A DNA stretch of 52,717 nt, taken from Sulfurimonas sp. SAG-AH-194-C20. GTDB lineage: Bacteria > Campylobacterota > Campylobacteria > Campylobacterales > Sulfurimonadaceae. A model generated the notes under the pieces. That model had not been told where the DNA came from and made no database searches. It saw only the letters and a program-made list of their open reading frames with translations. Positions within the stretch are counted from its first letter, which is position 1. Each line of letters opens with the position of its first letter. A program made the position numbers and the translations under genes. The stretch is from the NCBI RefSeq assembly GCF_029215975.1, contig NZ_JAEMVD010000005.1, forward strand, positions 1 through 52,717, written 5' to 3'. Below, piece after piece: positions 16,960-25,065 of the stretch.

Positions 16960-18009
16960 TTAAAACGAAGCAGCTACTGTTACTGCACCATAAATTCTTT
17001 TACTTAAAAAGAGAGTTTTGTTTTTACTTGCTAAAAGTGATGCTGGTTCACTCACACCTTTAATGTTAAAAAACTTTGTTGCTTGAGATGGAGAGAAGTC
17101 CTGAGTCAGTGCATTTATAGCTTCTTCGTCAAAGAACTCTAAGTCAATTCCCGTTTGTTGCGCATACTCTAAAAGTCCTACTTCATCAGATTTGGCAGTA
17201 AAACTAGCAAGTTTTGTCACTTGTGACATATCTAGCCCATGCTCATAACAAAACCTCTTCACTGCGTTTGTAATCTCATGCACTGGAGTATCACGGTTCA
17301 TGCCAAGCCCTAGAGTTATCTCATCTGGATGGATTTGTAAGTCTGAGTTTGGCAGTTTTTGTGGAGTGATGTAAACACTAGGTATATCCTCTCTAAAATT
17401 CTCAAAATCATCAGGAGAGATAAAGACAAAATTTTCTTCTTTGTAACCCTCAAAAGATTTAACAAGTTCAACCATACAAGGGTAAGTAACAACTTGCACC
17501 TGCTTCTTGTTGATGATGGCGTTTGATACTACTGCGAGTGATTTTAAGTGGGAGATACTAAATCCACTTTTCTTAGCGAACATATCAAACGCAAGTACTT
17601 TTATCTGATCACTTGCCGTTGTTACAAAGTTTACACAATCTTTTATCTTCGATGTTATCTCTACTGCAAGCTCATTTGCTCCACCTAAATGACCTGATAG
17701 TAGAGGAATGATTCTCTTTAAATCAAGTGTCATGATGATAACAGCAGGATCAGTAGCTTTGTCTTTTAAATGCGGTGCGATTTTTCGTATAACTGCACCT
17801 GTCGCCATAATGAAGATAATAGCATCAAACTCAGCCCAAGCTGTTGGCATAATGTCATCTACTTTTTTGTAGATGTAAAACTTAGCTCCCATCTCTTCAT
17901 GGTCTTGAGACTTATTGAAAACATGACACTCATGAGATGATAAGTGTGGAAGGAGCTTTTTTGCTGCGTTTAAACTAGGGTCATTGATTGTTGCTATCGC
18001 TATTTTCAT
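16960..18009 (-). CDS. cbiG: Cobalt-precorrin-5A hydrolase CbiG
   Basis: This 349-residue protein opens the delta-lactone of cobalt-precorrin-5A, releasing acetaldehyde, and is a marker of the anaerobic pathway. The N-terminal domain contains IIFIMATGAVIRKIAPHLKDKATDPAV and LLSGHLGGANELA. The C-terminal CbiG domain shows LGLGMNRDTP, LASFTAKSDEVGLLEYA and GVSEPASLLAS. All three CbiG segments are present, so the protein is full length. It lies 8 bases after cobM. Confidence 0.93.
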   Translation of the reverse strand: MKIAIATINDPSLNAAKKLLPHLSSHECHVFNKSQDHEEMGAKFYIYKKVDDIMPTAWAEFDAIIFIMATGAVIRKIAPHLKDKATDPAVIIMTLDLKRIIPLLSGHLGGANELAVEITSKIKDCVNFVTTASDQIKVLAFDMFAKKSGFSISHLKSLAVVSNAIINKKQVQVVTYPCMVELVKSFEGYKEENFVFISPDDFENFREDIPSVYITPQKLPNSDLQIHPDEITLGLGMNRDTPVHEITNAVKRFCYEHGLDMSQVTKLASFTAKSDEVGLLEYAQQTGIDLEFFDEEAINALTQDFSPSQATKFFNIKGVSEPASLLASKNKTLFLSKRIYGAVTVAASF

Positions 18010-18017
18010 TTTTTTCC

Positions 18018-18767
18018 TTAAAGTGCTTTGGATTTTCTCTCGCCCTCTTTTTTATACTTATTTGCATAAAGGTGAGACTCAACAGTTGCTTGTTGGTTGA
18101 GGTATTCTCCAAACATTATGAGGGCTACACCTTTTATGTGAGAGACCTGCTTTTGTATGTCCGAAATAGTACCTTTATAAATCTTTTCTTCTGCCCAAGT
18201 AGCACGCTCAACTACCCAACAAGGGGTATCTTTAAGGTACCCAAGTGCAAAAGCCGTTGTTTTTAACTTTTCTATAAGACTGATAGAGAGATAAAAAGCA
18301 AAAGATGAGTTCTTGTTTGAGAGTAGTTGTTCTAGACTCTCAGGATTTGGTGTTCTCCCTTCAACTCTAGAGATTATAAGCGTTTGAGAAACACCAGGAA
18401 TAGTATACTCAATTCCGACAGCTGCAGCTGCTCCAAACGCAGCAGTAACACCAGGAATAACTTGAAACTCTATACCTTCATTTCTTAAAAACTCAACTTG
18501 TTTTGCTGTAGTAGAGTAAAGAGAACTATCTCCAGTGTGTAAACGCACAAACTTTTTATCACTATACTTCTTGATAAACGAAAATATATCCTCATAACTC
18601 ATATCTGCAGAGTTATCGATGATACACTCGTCTGTGCACCAAGTAAGAAGTTCTTGAGGCACTAATGAACCTGTGTATAAAACAACTTCAGCCTCCTGCA
18701 AGGCTTTCATACCTTTAACCGTTATAAGTTCAGGATCCCCAGGACCTGCTCCGACAAATTTAACCAT
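18018..18767 (-). CDS. cobM: Precorrin-4/cobalt-precorrin-4 C11-methyltransferase
   Basis: This 249-residue TP-methylase (CbiF/CobM) has VKFVGAGPGDPELITVKGMK, VLYTGSLVPQELL, VRLHTGDSSLYSTTAKQ, PGVTAAFGAAAAVGIEYTIPG and the SRVEGRTPNPESLE block specific to the C11 enzyme. It overlaps the end of cbiET by 8 bases. It provides the methyl step between CobJ and CbiG. Confidence 0.95.
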   Translation of the reverse strand: MVKFVGAGPGDPELITVKGMKALQEAEVVLYTGSLVPQELLTWCTDECIIDNSADMSYEDIFSFIKKYSDKKFVRLHTGDSSLYSTTAKQVEFLRNEGIEFQVIPGVTAAFGAAAAVGIEYTIPGVSQTLIISRVEGRTPNPESLEQLLSNKNSSFAFYLSISLIEKLKTTAFALGYLKDTPCWVVERATWAEEKIYKGTISDIQKQVSHIKGVALIMFGEYLNQQATVESHLYANKYKKEGERKSKAL

Positions 18768-19932
18768 TAGTACTCTCTTTTTTTACTATTATTTGATGCA
18801 TAACTCTCTCTGGTTCTGGCATAAGTAGGCTCATTTTATAAGTAGTAAGACTTACACTTTTTATATCAAAGGCAATTTTTGCTTTTTTAAGAGTGTTTAT
18901 CGCAGTTGTGAGGTGTTGTAGCGTGACAAAGTTCGCAACCATGAGTCCACCTTCTGCTAAACGCTCATAAAGATAATCGATTTCACTTATAACCTTATCT
19001 CCACCACCACCAACAAATATTCGCTCAGGTGTACTTGTCTCAGTTTTATAGTCTATACTCGCTTCACCTATGTAGAGTTTTGCATCGATTATTTTATGAG
19101 TTTTAAGGGAATTTAGCACCATTTTGGCTCGTTTCTCATTTTTCTCAAACATGATACTACGAATCTTGTAACGTTTGTATCCATCTATACTGATACTACC
19201 GCTTCCAGCACCAACATCCCAAAGAAGCATATTTGGCTGTAAGTCTAAGTTTTGAAGGCTTACATGGCGTTTATAGCTTTTTGTAATCATCCCATTTTCA
19301 TGCTCAATAGAATCTTCACTAGAGATATTTGGCAGAGGCTTGAAGTTTCTCTTTATGAGTAGAGAGTAGGGCATCTTTGGTGGTCTTGCTTGAAGTTCTT
19401 TGAGTGTAACAGTTTTAAATGACTCTGACTCATATCTAAACTGTTCACCTAAGGTGATAGTCACATCATTCTCATCTAAATGAGCCATCGCATCCTCTAA
19501 AACAGCAGGAGTTTCATCATCACAGATGATAAATGTATGCTCTTTTACTAAAAAATTCTCTAAATCTACACCACTTTTTCCATGAAGAGTAACTATGCCA
19601 GTTTTGACTAGACTGACTCCCTCATGAGCTAGCATATAGTTAAGCGAAGAGGTGTTATCTATGATTTTAAATGCTATATTTTCGCATTTAAGTACATTGA
19701 GGATTAAAATTGCCCCTGAGAAAAAAGTAGGAGAACCACTCACTATGTAGAGCATCTCTTTATCTAAGTTTGCTAAAATAGCCTCTTTTACGACTTTAAA
19801 ATTGCCTTTTGTGACATTAGTTAAACTTGTCTCATAATTTTGATCGCAAAAAATCATCTCATACTTTGAAAAATCGAGATTTACATTATCAAAGTTGTAT
19901 GCACCCATTCCTGAACCTGCAATTGTTACCAT
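18760..19932 (-). CDS. cbiET: CbiE-CbiT fusion (cobalt-precorrin-7 C5 and C15 methyltransferase/decarboxylase)
   Basis: This 390-residue fusion resembles CobL. Residues about 1-200 form a TP-methylase-like CbiE half (IAGSGMGAYN, YIVSGSPTFFSGAILIL, VTLHGKSGVDLENFL). The rest is the CbiT half with the Rossmann SAM site LLWDVGAGSGSISIDGYKR and RIFVGGGGDKVISEIDYLYE. It methylates C5 and C15 and removes the C12 acetate carboxylate. It overlaps cbiD by 7 bases and cobM by 8, a tight operon. The CbiE half has a divergent N-terminus but the fusion is clear. Confidence 0.92.
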   Translation of the reverse strand: MVTIAGSGMGAYNFDNVNLDFSKYEMIFCDQNYETSLTNVTKGNFKVVKEAILANLDKEMLYIVSGSPTFFSGAILILNVLKCENIAFKIIDNTSSLNYMLAHEGVSLVKTGIVTLHGKSGVDLENFLVKEHTFIICDDETPAVLEDAMAHLDENDVTITLGEQFRYESESFKTVTLKELQARPPKMPYSLLIKRNFKPLPNISSEDSIEHENGMITKSYKRHVSLQNLDLQPNMLLWDVGAGSGSISIDGYKRYKIRSIMFEKNEKRAKMVLNSLKTHKIIDAKLYIGEASIDYKTETSTPERIFVGGGGDKVISEIDYLYERLAEGGLMVANFVTLQHLTTAINTLKKAKIAFDIKSVSLTTYKMSLLMPEPERVMHQIIVKKESTNG

Positions 19933-21023
19933 TTTAACTCCTCTATTATTATGTTTTTACCATGTATTGTTGCTATTTCTAACTCTTTTGTATCTATATC
20001 CAACTCTTTAAACCATTTTTGAAACATTAGCGCTGATTTTTGTCCAAGTAGTTTTACAAAAGGTTCTGTTTGCTCTTCTTTTATGGTCTGAAGTACAGCT
20101 TTTAGAGTTAAAAACTCTTCATCAAGAAGAGTAAATCCTAAGTCTTTTTCTAGCCATTCTCTTACCATCACAAAGTCAATCGTTCCAAATTTATTATGAG
20201 TGTTTTTAAAACCCTGTGCGACCTTACACATTTTGGCAACACTTGTGACAAATATGACTTTTTTAAATGAGTGTTTTTTAAGTCTCTCACTCGCGTCATA
20301 TACAAAGTTCCCTATCTCTACTATGCTTGTCTCATCATACAAATCTTTGGCATAATCAAGGGCTGTATTTCCAAGGGTAAAAACAATATACTCTTGTGTT
20401 TGTGCAGCACTGACATCTATCTCAGTCTCCACAGAGTCTATGTAAGCACTAGCTGAGACAGGTTTTACTATGCCCCGAGTTCCTAGTATACTGATGCCAC
20501 CAATCACACCAACTTTTGAGTTTGCAGTATCACGAGCTATTATCTCTCCATCTTGTACACAAAAAACTGCATGAAGATGTCTCTTTTTTGAAGTCACTAT
20601 ATTTGTGATGTTTTCTTGCATCATAGAGAGGGGAACTGGATTTATAGCTGGATGGTTTGGAGTGATTTTAAGACCTTTTTTTGTCACAACTCCCACACCA
20701 TCACCAGCCCATACACTCAGACTAAACTCACCAACTTCTAAAAGAGATGGTGTCTGCTCTTTTAAACCTCTTGGTTCTTCTTCTTGTACTTCAACTGATA
20801 TCTTTGCACCCTTCGTAACATCTATGTCATCATTATCAACTTTTATAGTGCTAAAAAAAGAGAAACTCTCTCGTGTCACTTCAATAGTTGCTTTTACATC
20901 TTTAGGAAGTGTTACCTCCAAAGTATCAACTATATTTTGCTCAAAGTACTCAGTTAAACTCGCTACTAAAATCGCAGTTGCATGTGTCCCTGTTGTGTAT
21001 CCTGAGCGAAGTTTTTCTGACAT
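19926..21023 (-). CDS. cbiD: Cobalt-precorrin-5B C1-methyltransferase CbiD
   Basis: This 365-residue protein starts with SEKLRSGYTTGTHATA, the strongly conserved CbiD SGYTTGT motif. It also has VWAGDGVGVVTKKGL, NPVPLSMM, IGGISILGTRGIV and GNTALDYAKDLY. CbiD adds the C1 methyl in the oxygen-independent pathway and is absent from the aerobic one. Together with CbiG and CbiK it fixes the type of pathway here. Confidence 0.95.
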   Translation of the reverse strand: MSEKLRSGYTTGTHATAILVASLTEYFEQNIVDTLEVTLPKDVKATIEVTRESFSFFSTIKVDNDDIDVTKGAKISVEVQEEEPRGLKEQTPSLLEVGEFSLSVWAGDGVGVVTKKGLKITPNHPAINPVPLSMMQENITNIVTSKKRHLHAVFCVQDGEIIARDTANSKVGVIGGISILGTRGIVKPVSASAYIDSVETEIDVSAAQTQEYIVFTLGNTALDYAKDLYDETSIVEIGNFVYDASERLKKHSFKKVIFVTSVAKMCKVAQGFKNTHNKFGTIDFVMVREWLEKDLGFTLLDEEFLTLKAVLQTIKEEQTEPFVKLLGQKSALMFQKWFKELDIDTKELEIATIHGKNIIIEELKW

Positions 21024-21032
21024 ATTATTTGG

Positions 21033-21542
21033 CTATTCATACACTTTCATAGGTATAAAAACTTCACTATCAAGTTCCTCTGTAAGAACTGTATCTTCAC
21101 TTAGTTTAGTAAAGATGTCTTTCCACTGATCATCGCTAAACTGATGTGTGTGTTTTAGCCATATAGCATTGTTTTTTTCATTTCCATTTGCTTGAGTGTT
21201 TTCTGTTACTTGGCACACTTGACGAAATCTACATGCACCATAACAGCCTGTTCTACTTATCTTTATACGATTTTCACCCTTGTTGAGACCCATATCTTTG
21301 ATGATCTCTCTTAGGTGTGCGGCACGGTTATCTTTACCTGCTTTACCACAGCGTTCATCATCACAAAGAAGTAAAAGAGTTTTGTAGTGCATTATGGCAC
21401 GGTTGGGGTCGTAGTCTTTTGGTTTACACGTGTAACCCTCAACAACTTCACTGCCCATTTCGTTGAGACGGACTTCACCTTTTTTTACGGGGTTTTCTCC
21501 ATACTGAGAACTTGCATGAGAGTTTATTAGGCTACTTGCCAT
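21033..21542 (-). CDS. Thioredoxin-like [2Fe-2S] ferredoxin in cobalamin operon (CbiW-like)
   Basis: This protein of about 169 residues has LLLLCDDERCGKAG (C-x4-C) and TGCYGACRFRQVCQV (C-x3-C-x5-C) in a thioredoxin-like ferredoxin context. ATG at 21542 is chosen over TTG at 21554 because a GGAAAG ribosome site lies 4 bases upstream of it. It overlaps the cbiC stop. Similar proteins occur inside cobalamin clusters and have been called CbiW. A redox role in corrin assembly is plausible but unproven here. No CbiJ/CobK precorrin-6A reductase is visible in the window, which makes this redox protein of particular interest. Confidence 0.7.
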   Translation of the reverse strand: MASSLINSHASSQYGENPVKKGEVRLNEMGSEVVEGYTCKPKDYDPNRAIMHYKTLLLLCDDERCGKAGKDNRAAHLREIIKDMGLNKGENRIKISRTGCYGACRFRQVCQVTENTQANGNEKNNAIWLKHTHQFSDDQWKDIFTKLSEDTVLTEELDSEVFIPMKVYE

Positions 21543-22245
21543 TGTACTTTCCAAACTCGCTATCGTAATCTTTTATGAGTCTATATGCGGCATGAAGTGC
21601 TGCTACAACCATAGTTGAAGCACCATATCGACCCTCTAAAATGACACCTTCACATCCGAAGTGTTCCATAAACTCACGGCCATATTTCTTAGACTCAACT
21701 ACATTTACAAAACCAACAGGAAAGAGTAAAAGGATGACATTATCTAGGTTAATGTTATGTTTTATAAGAGCATTTATCGCGGCATAGATGTATGTTGGAG
21801 CATTTCCACATGCTAAAACCATAGGCTCATCTTTGAACTTTTCTATGGCTAATTCTACTGCGGCATATGAACGTGTTGTTTTGTTAACTTTAGCCATCTC
21901 AAAAACTTTAGGCTCATTTACATAACAGATTACTTCATTTTCATACTTGTCAAGGTAGAACTGAGAAAGTCCAGAACGAATCATATTCGTATCTACTATT
22001 AGCTTTGCTTTTCGCTCAAGGAGGTCTTTTAGTTTGAGCATAGCATTGTCACTAAAGTAGATGTTGTCTATAACTTGGTCAAAACAAGTTGTCGTGTGGA
22101 TAAGACGCTCAACTAAAGCTCTCTCATTATCATCAAAACGAGCAAAACCTTCGTATGTAACTGCTTCTGCATGAATCATTTCAAATGATCTCAGACTTAT
22201 TTCATCGCCTATGTTTATCGGTGGTTCAAGTTGTTTAAATTCCAT
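21532..22245 (-). CDS. cbiC: Precorrin-8X methylmutase CbiC
   Basis: This 237-residue enzyme moves a methyl from C11 to C12 to give (cobalt-)hydrogenobyrinate. It shows SFEMIHAEAVTYEGF, LVERLIHTTTCFD with the catalytic-type His at residue 50, VDTNMIRSGLSQ, ACGNAPTYIYAAINAL, LLLFPVGFVNVVESK and EGRYGASTMVVAALHAAYRL. It is the first gene of the minus-strand operon, with GGAATATTT before the ATG. Confidence 0.95.
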   Translation of the reverse strand: MEFKQLEPPINIGDEISLRSFEMIHAEAVTYEGFARFDDNERALVERLIHTTTCFDQVIDNIYFSDNAMLKLKDLLERKAKLIVDTNMIRSGLSQFYLDKYENEVICYVNEPKVFEMAKVNKTTRSYAAVELAIEKFKDEPMVLACGNAPTYIYAAINALIKHNINLDNVILLLFPVGFVNVVESKKYGREFMEHFGCEGVILEGRYGASTMVVAALHAAYRLIKDYDSEFGKYNGK

Positions 22246-22306
22246 AAATATTCCAGATTAATTGTTAAGTTTTTATAGATTAGATTATATCATAGTATAA
22301 TTTCGT
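22246..22306. promoter_or_regulatory. Divergent cbiC/bluB promoters
   Basis: The 61-base gap holds TATAAT on the plus strand at 22296-22301 toward bluB, and TATAAT on the minus strand (plus ATTATA at 22284-22289) toward cbiC. The two -10 elements are 6 bases apart, so polymerases would compete. The bluB hexamer ends only 5 bases before its ATG and no ribosome site is visible, so bluB may be made from a leaderless transcript. Confidence 0.55.
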
Positions 22307-22930
22307 ATGAACTTTACAATTAGCGATGCCCATAAACTCTTAAACATTATAAAAGCTAGACGCGATGTCCGTGGCAATAGATTTATAAGCACGAAAATCG
22401 AAGATGAAAAGTTAGATATGATTTTAGAAGCGGGTATATCAGCTCCTTCTGTTGGCTACTCTCAACCTTGGAAATTTGTCATTATTAAAGATGAGGCTAC
22501 AAAAGAGATTATCAGTCAAAATTTTACAGGCGAAAATGAAAAAGCAAAAGTTATTTTTAAAGACAGAAGTTTGTATGAACAGCTCAAACTCGAAGGTATA
22601 AAAGAAGCACCTATTAACTTAGCAGTTTTATATGAGCCTAATGAGGAAGAAGTTTTAGGTATGACGAGTATGCAAAAAATGGGTGAGTACTCTGTTGTTT
22701 GTGCTGTGCAAAACATGTGGCTTATGGCTAGAGCCTTAAACATTGGAGTAGGTTGGGTGAGTATACTTAATGAGACAAAAGTTTTAGAGACTATAAACGC
22801 GAAAAAGCATACTCGACTTATCGCTTATCTTTGTGTAGGTTATGTTGATGAGTTTTACGATGAGAGTGAGTTAAAAACTCTTGGTTGGGAGAGCGAAAAA
22901 CTACTTAAAGAGTGTGTTTCTAGTTTATAA
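22307..22930 (+). CDS. bluB: 5,6-dimethylbenzimidazole synthase BluB
   Basis: This 207-residue flavin-destructase of the nitroreductase fold cleaves FMNH2 with O2 to give the B12 lower ligand. It has RRDVRGNRF, AGISAPSVGYSQPWKFVII, YEQLKLEGIKEAPINLAVL, GEYSVVCAVQNMWLMARALNIGVGWVSIL and an acidic C-terminal half, which together match BluB and not ordinary nitroreductases. The O2 need contrasts with the O2-independent CbiD/CbiG pathway beside it and fits microaerobic life. Its 3' end overlaps convergent cbiA by 11 bases. Confidence 0.9.
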   Translation: MNFTISDAHKLLNIIKARRDVRGNRFISTKIEDEKLDMILEAGISAPSVGYSQPWKFVIIKDEATKEIISQNFTGENEKAKVIFKDRSLYEQLKLEGIKEAPINLAVLYEPNEEEVLGMTSMQKMGEYSVVCAVQNMWLMARALNIGVGWVSILNETKVLETINAKKHTRLIAYLCVGYVDEFYDESELKTLGWESEKLLKECVSSL

Positions 22931-24182
22931 ATCCACCTAGACGCCACATGCTATGTAGGTAAGTTCCAAAAACTTTATCTTGTTTATATCCACCATCTTT
23001 AGCCATTTTTTTACTGACTTTATAGAGTTTTATTTCGGTTTTAGGTGCTTCTTTTATTCGTGAGTAGTGAAAAGCATGTCCTTTTTTTATCTCACCATCT
23101 ATCTCACACTTATAGTAACCAAGTCGCTCGCGTTTAGTCGTCAACTCAAAACTTATAGGTAAGATTCCACTCATCTTTTTTTCATCGCAGGATTCTCCAA
23201 GGTAGATTAGTCCTGCACACTCCGCATAGACTTCTTTTTCCTTGGCATGATTTATTAAAGAGTCTCTAAAACTAGAACTATTCTTTACTCTCTCGTAAGC
23301 ATCCTGCGTTTCTACATAACCACCAGGGATGATTACTATATCTGCATTTATTGGGATACTTTCATCTTTAGTAGAGTCTATCAAAATGACTTCTGTATAG
23401 AGTTCACGGAGGTACTCTAAGTTGTCATGATAGACAAAAGAGAAGTTTTTATCTTTGACTAGAATGCAGACTTCATCTTTTTTTTCTATAGTTTCAAAAG
23501 GATAGGTATTAGTTTTTTTTGTATTAGAGAGACTCATAACAGACTCTATTAGTTCTAAGTTTATATGCTCTAAGACATCTTTTGTGACTTCTTCTATCCT
23601 TTCCCCCTCTAACTCTTTTAAGTCAAGTCCTAGGTGTGTGCTACTAAGAGCTTTTAAGCCTTTTTGTATCCATCCACATACTTTTATCTCTGGGCATTCA
23701 GCTTGAAGGTGCTTTTTTACTAAGTCGTAGTGCATTTGTGAGGAGACTTTATTTAGCACCACTGCTTTAATGGTATTGTCACTTCTAAATTCTTTCATAC
23801 CTTTGAGGACTGCCGCTATGGTTATGTAACTCCCCCCTGCATCTAAGATAAGAAGGGATGCTACATCTAAAGTACGAGCGACATCATAAGCTGATGCTCC
23901 CTTATCCATACCATCATAGTAGCCCATAACACCCTCTAAAATAGCCACCTCTTTGTCCATATACATATTGAAAATCCATGTAAGTTGTTCCTGATTCATC
24001 ATGTAGCCATCTAAGTTAACTGATGGAATACCTGCTGTTTTTTCATGAAACTGTGGGTCTATGAAGTCAGGACCACATTTAAAAGGTCTTACTCGTTCTT
24101 TGTAGTGATGTAAAAGTGCCATCGTTAGGAGTGTTTTTCCTTGGTTAGATGCGATTGCTGAGATGACTAATGCTTTTTTCAT
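22920..24182 (-). CDS. cbiA: Cobyrinate a,c-diamide synthase CbiA
   Basis: This ATP- and glutamine-dependent amidase of about 420 residues amidates the a and c side chains. The start is ATG at 24182 (MKKALVISAIASNQGKT); the frame runs further upstream without a good start. The N-terminal dethiobiotin-synthetase-like domain has the P-loop IASNQGKTLL, KCGPDFIDPQFH, NLDGYMM and LEGVMGYYDGMDKG. The C-terminal class I glutaminase domain has VIIPGGYVET, the nucleophile region YAECAGLIYLGE and a GTYLHSMWRLGG His site. Two A8 runs (minus strand) occur in a linker near 23478 and 23513. It is divergent from cbiK across 45 bases. Confidence 0.93.
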   Translation of the reverse strand: MKKALVISAIASNQGKTLLTMALLHHYKERVRPFKCGPDFIDPQFHEKTAGIPSVNLDGYMMNQEQLTWIFNMYMDKEVAILEGVMGYYDGMDKGASAYDVARTLDVASLLILDAGGSYITIAAVLKGMKEFRSDNTIKAVVLNKVSSQMHYDLVKKHLQAECPEIKVCGWIQKGLKALSSTHLGLDLKELEGERIEEVTKDVLEHINLELIESVMSLSNTKKTNTYPFETIEKKDEVCILVKDKNFSFVYHDNLEYLRELYTEVILIDSTKDESIPINADIVIIPGGYVETQDAYERVKNSSSFRDSLINHAKEKEVYAECAGLIYLGESCDEKKMSGILPISFELTTKRERLGYYKCEIDGEIKKGHAFHYSRIKEAPKTEIKLYKVSKKMAKDGGYKQDKVFGTYLHSMWRLGGFIN

Positions 24183-24227
24183 GATACTTGGCCTATAATT
24201 AGATAATTTAATTTTTATGGATAATTT

Positions 24228-25064
24228 ATGAAACGATACAGACATTATAACAAAGAGACTGCAATAATTCTCTCGTGCTTTGGTTCAGTGATAGAACAAG
24301 ATAAATACTTTGACTTTGAAGCGTATGTAAAAGAGTCATTTCCCGAGATTCCTGTTTTTACTGCGTTTAGCTCAAAAATGGTTATAAAAGGACTCGCTAA
24401 AGAGGGTAAGGTCTATAAAAACTTACCACAAGTGATGGCTGATGTCGATATGGAAGGGTATAAACGCTACATCGTTGTAAGTGTAAACATCTTTCCGACT
24501 GATGAGCATGAAGTTCTCATTCGAATGGTAAAAGGATTCCGTCAGTTCTCACTTGCAAACATTCGCTACACAAATGCACTCCTTACAAAAACAAAAGAGA
24601 CTTCAAACTACTTAAATACTTTAGATGTAAAAATCAGAGAAAATACTCCAGAGTCCATAAACCTCTACATCATTCATGGTGTACCTGTTTTAAACCTAGC
24701 AGGTTTAGAGTCAGTTCGCTACACAGCGAAGTTTTTAGAGCTTATAAATGAGAGAAACCTTACTTGTTCACTTGAAGGTGAATTTCCATTTTTTGCTATA
24801 AATGATGCCATCAAACGCCAGATTTTAAAAATCACAAAAGGAAGTATGGATATAAAAGTCAACATTATCCCAGTACTCCTTGTAAGTGGAAACCATTACG
24901 ATAAAGATATGCGAGAGATTGCTGATGAGGTTGCAGAGTATGCAAACGCAGACATCGTTGCAGCTGTAAACACAGATGCTAAGTTTAACTTCTTAGGTCA
25001 AACAGAAGTAAGAGAGATATTTAAAGATGCAATAGCTGTAGAGATAAAAAAACTAGGAATGTAA
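24228..25064 (+). CDS. cbiK: Sirohydrochlorin cobaltochelatase, CbiK type
   Basis: This 278-residue class II chelatase inserts Co2+ into sirohydrochlorin. It shows ILSCFGSVIEQ at the N-terminus, FTAFSSKMVIKGLAKEG, YKRYIVVSVNIFPTDEHEVL, the first catalytic-type His in LYIIHGVPVL, and the second in IPVLLVSGNHYDKDM. Spacing and length fit CbiK (about 265 residues) better than the short CbiX. A TATAAT at about 24194 and GGAT before the ATG give it its own promoter. The CDF exporter follows after a single base. Confidence 0.85.
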   Translation: MKRYRHYNKETAIILSCFGSVIEQDKYFDFEAYVKESFPEIPVFTAFSSKMVIKGLAKEGKVYKNLPQVMADVDMEGYKRYIVVSVNIFPTDEHEVLIRMVKGFRQFSLANIRYTNALLTKTKETSNYLNTLDVKIRENTPESINLYIIHGVPVLNLAGLESVRYTAKFLELINERNLTCSLEGEFPFFAINDAIKRQILKITKGSMDIKVNIIPVLLVSGNHYDKDMREIADEVAEYANADIVAAVNTDAKFNFLGQTEVREIFKDAIAVEIKKLGM

Positions 25065-25065
25065 T

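Noticed and set aside
20605..21129. 174-codon ORF opposite cbiD and the [2Fe-2S] gene
   Set aside because: It lies entirely antisense to well-conserved genes, has Ser/Thr-rich low-information composition and no ribosome site; it is a shadow frame.
23470..23522. Two T8 runs inside cbiA as phase-variable tracts
   Set aside because: Runs of eight occur by chance in AT-rich DNA, they encode a Lys-rich linker, and the gene is biosynthetic, not a surface gene.
24183..24245. 21-residue N-terminal extension of CbiA
   Set aside because: The P-loop domain normally starts at MKKALVISA; the upstream stretch covers the cbiA/cbiK promoter region.
24228..25064. CbiX instead of CbiK for the chelatase
   Set aside because: CbiX proteins are shorter or differently arranged; motif order and His positions match CbiK.
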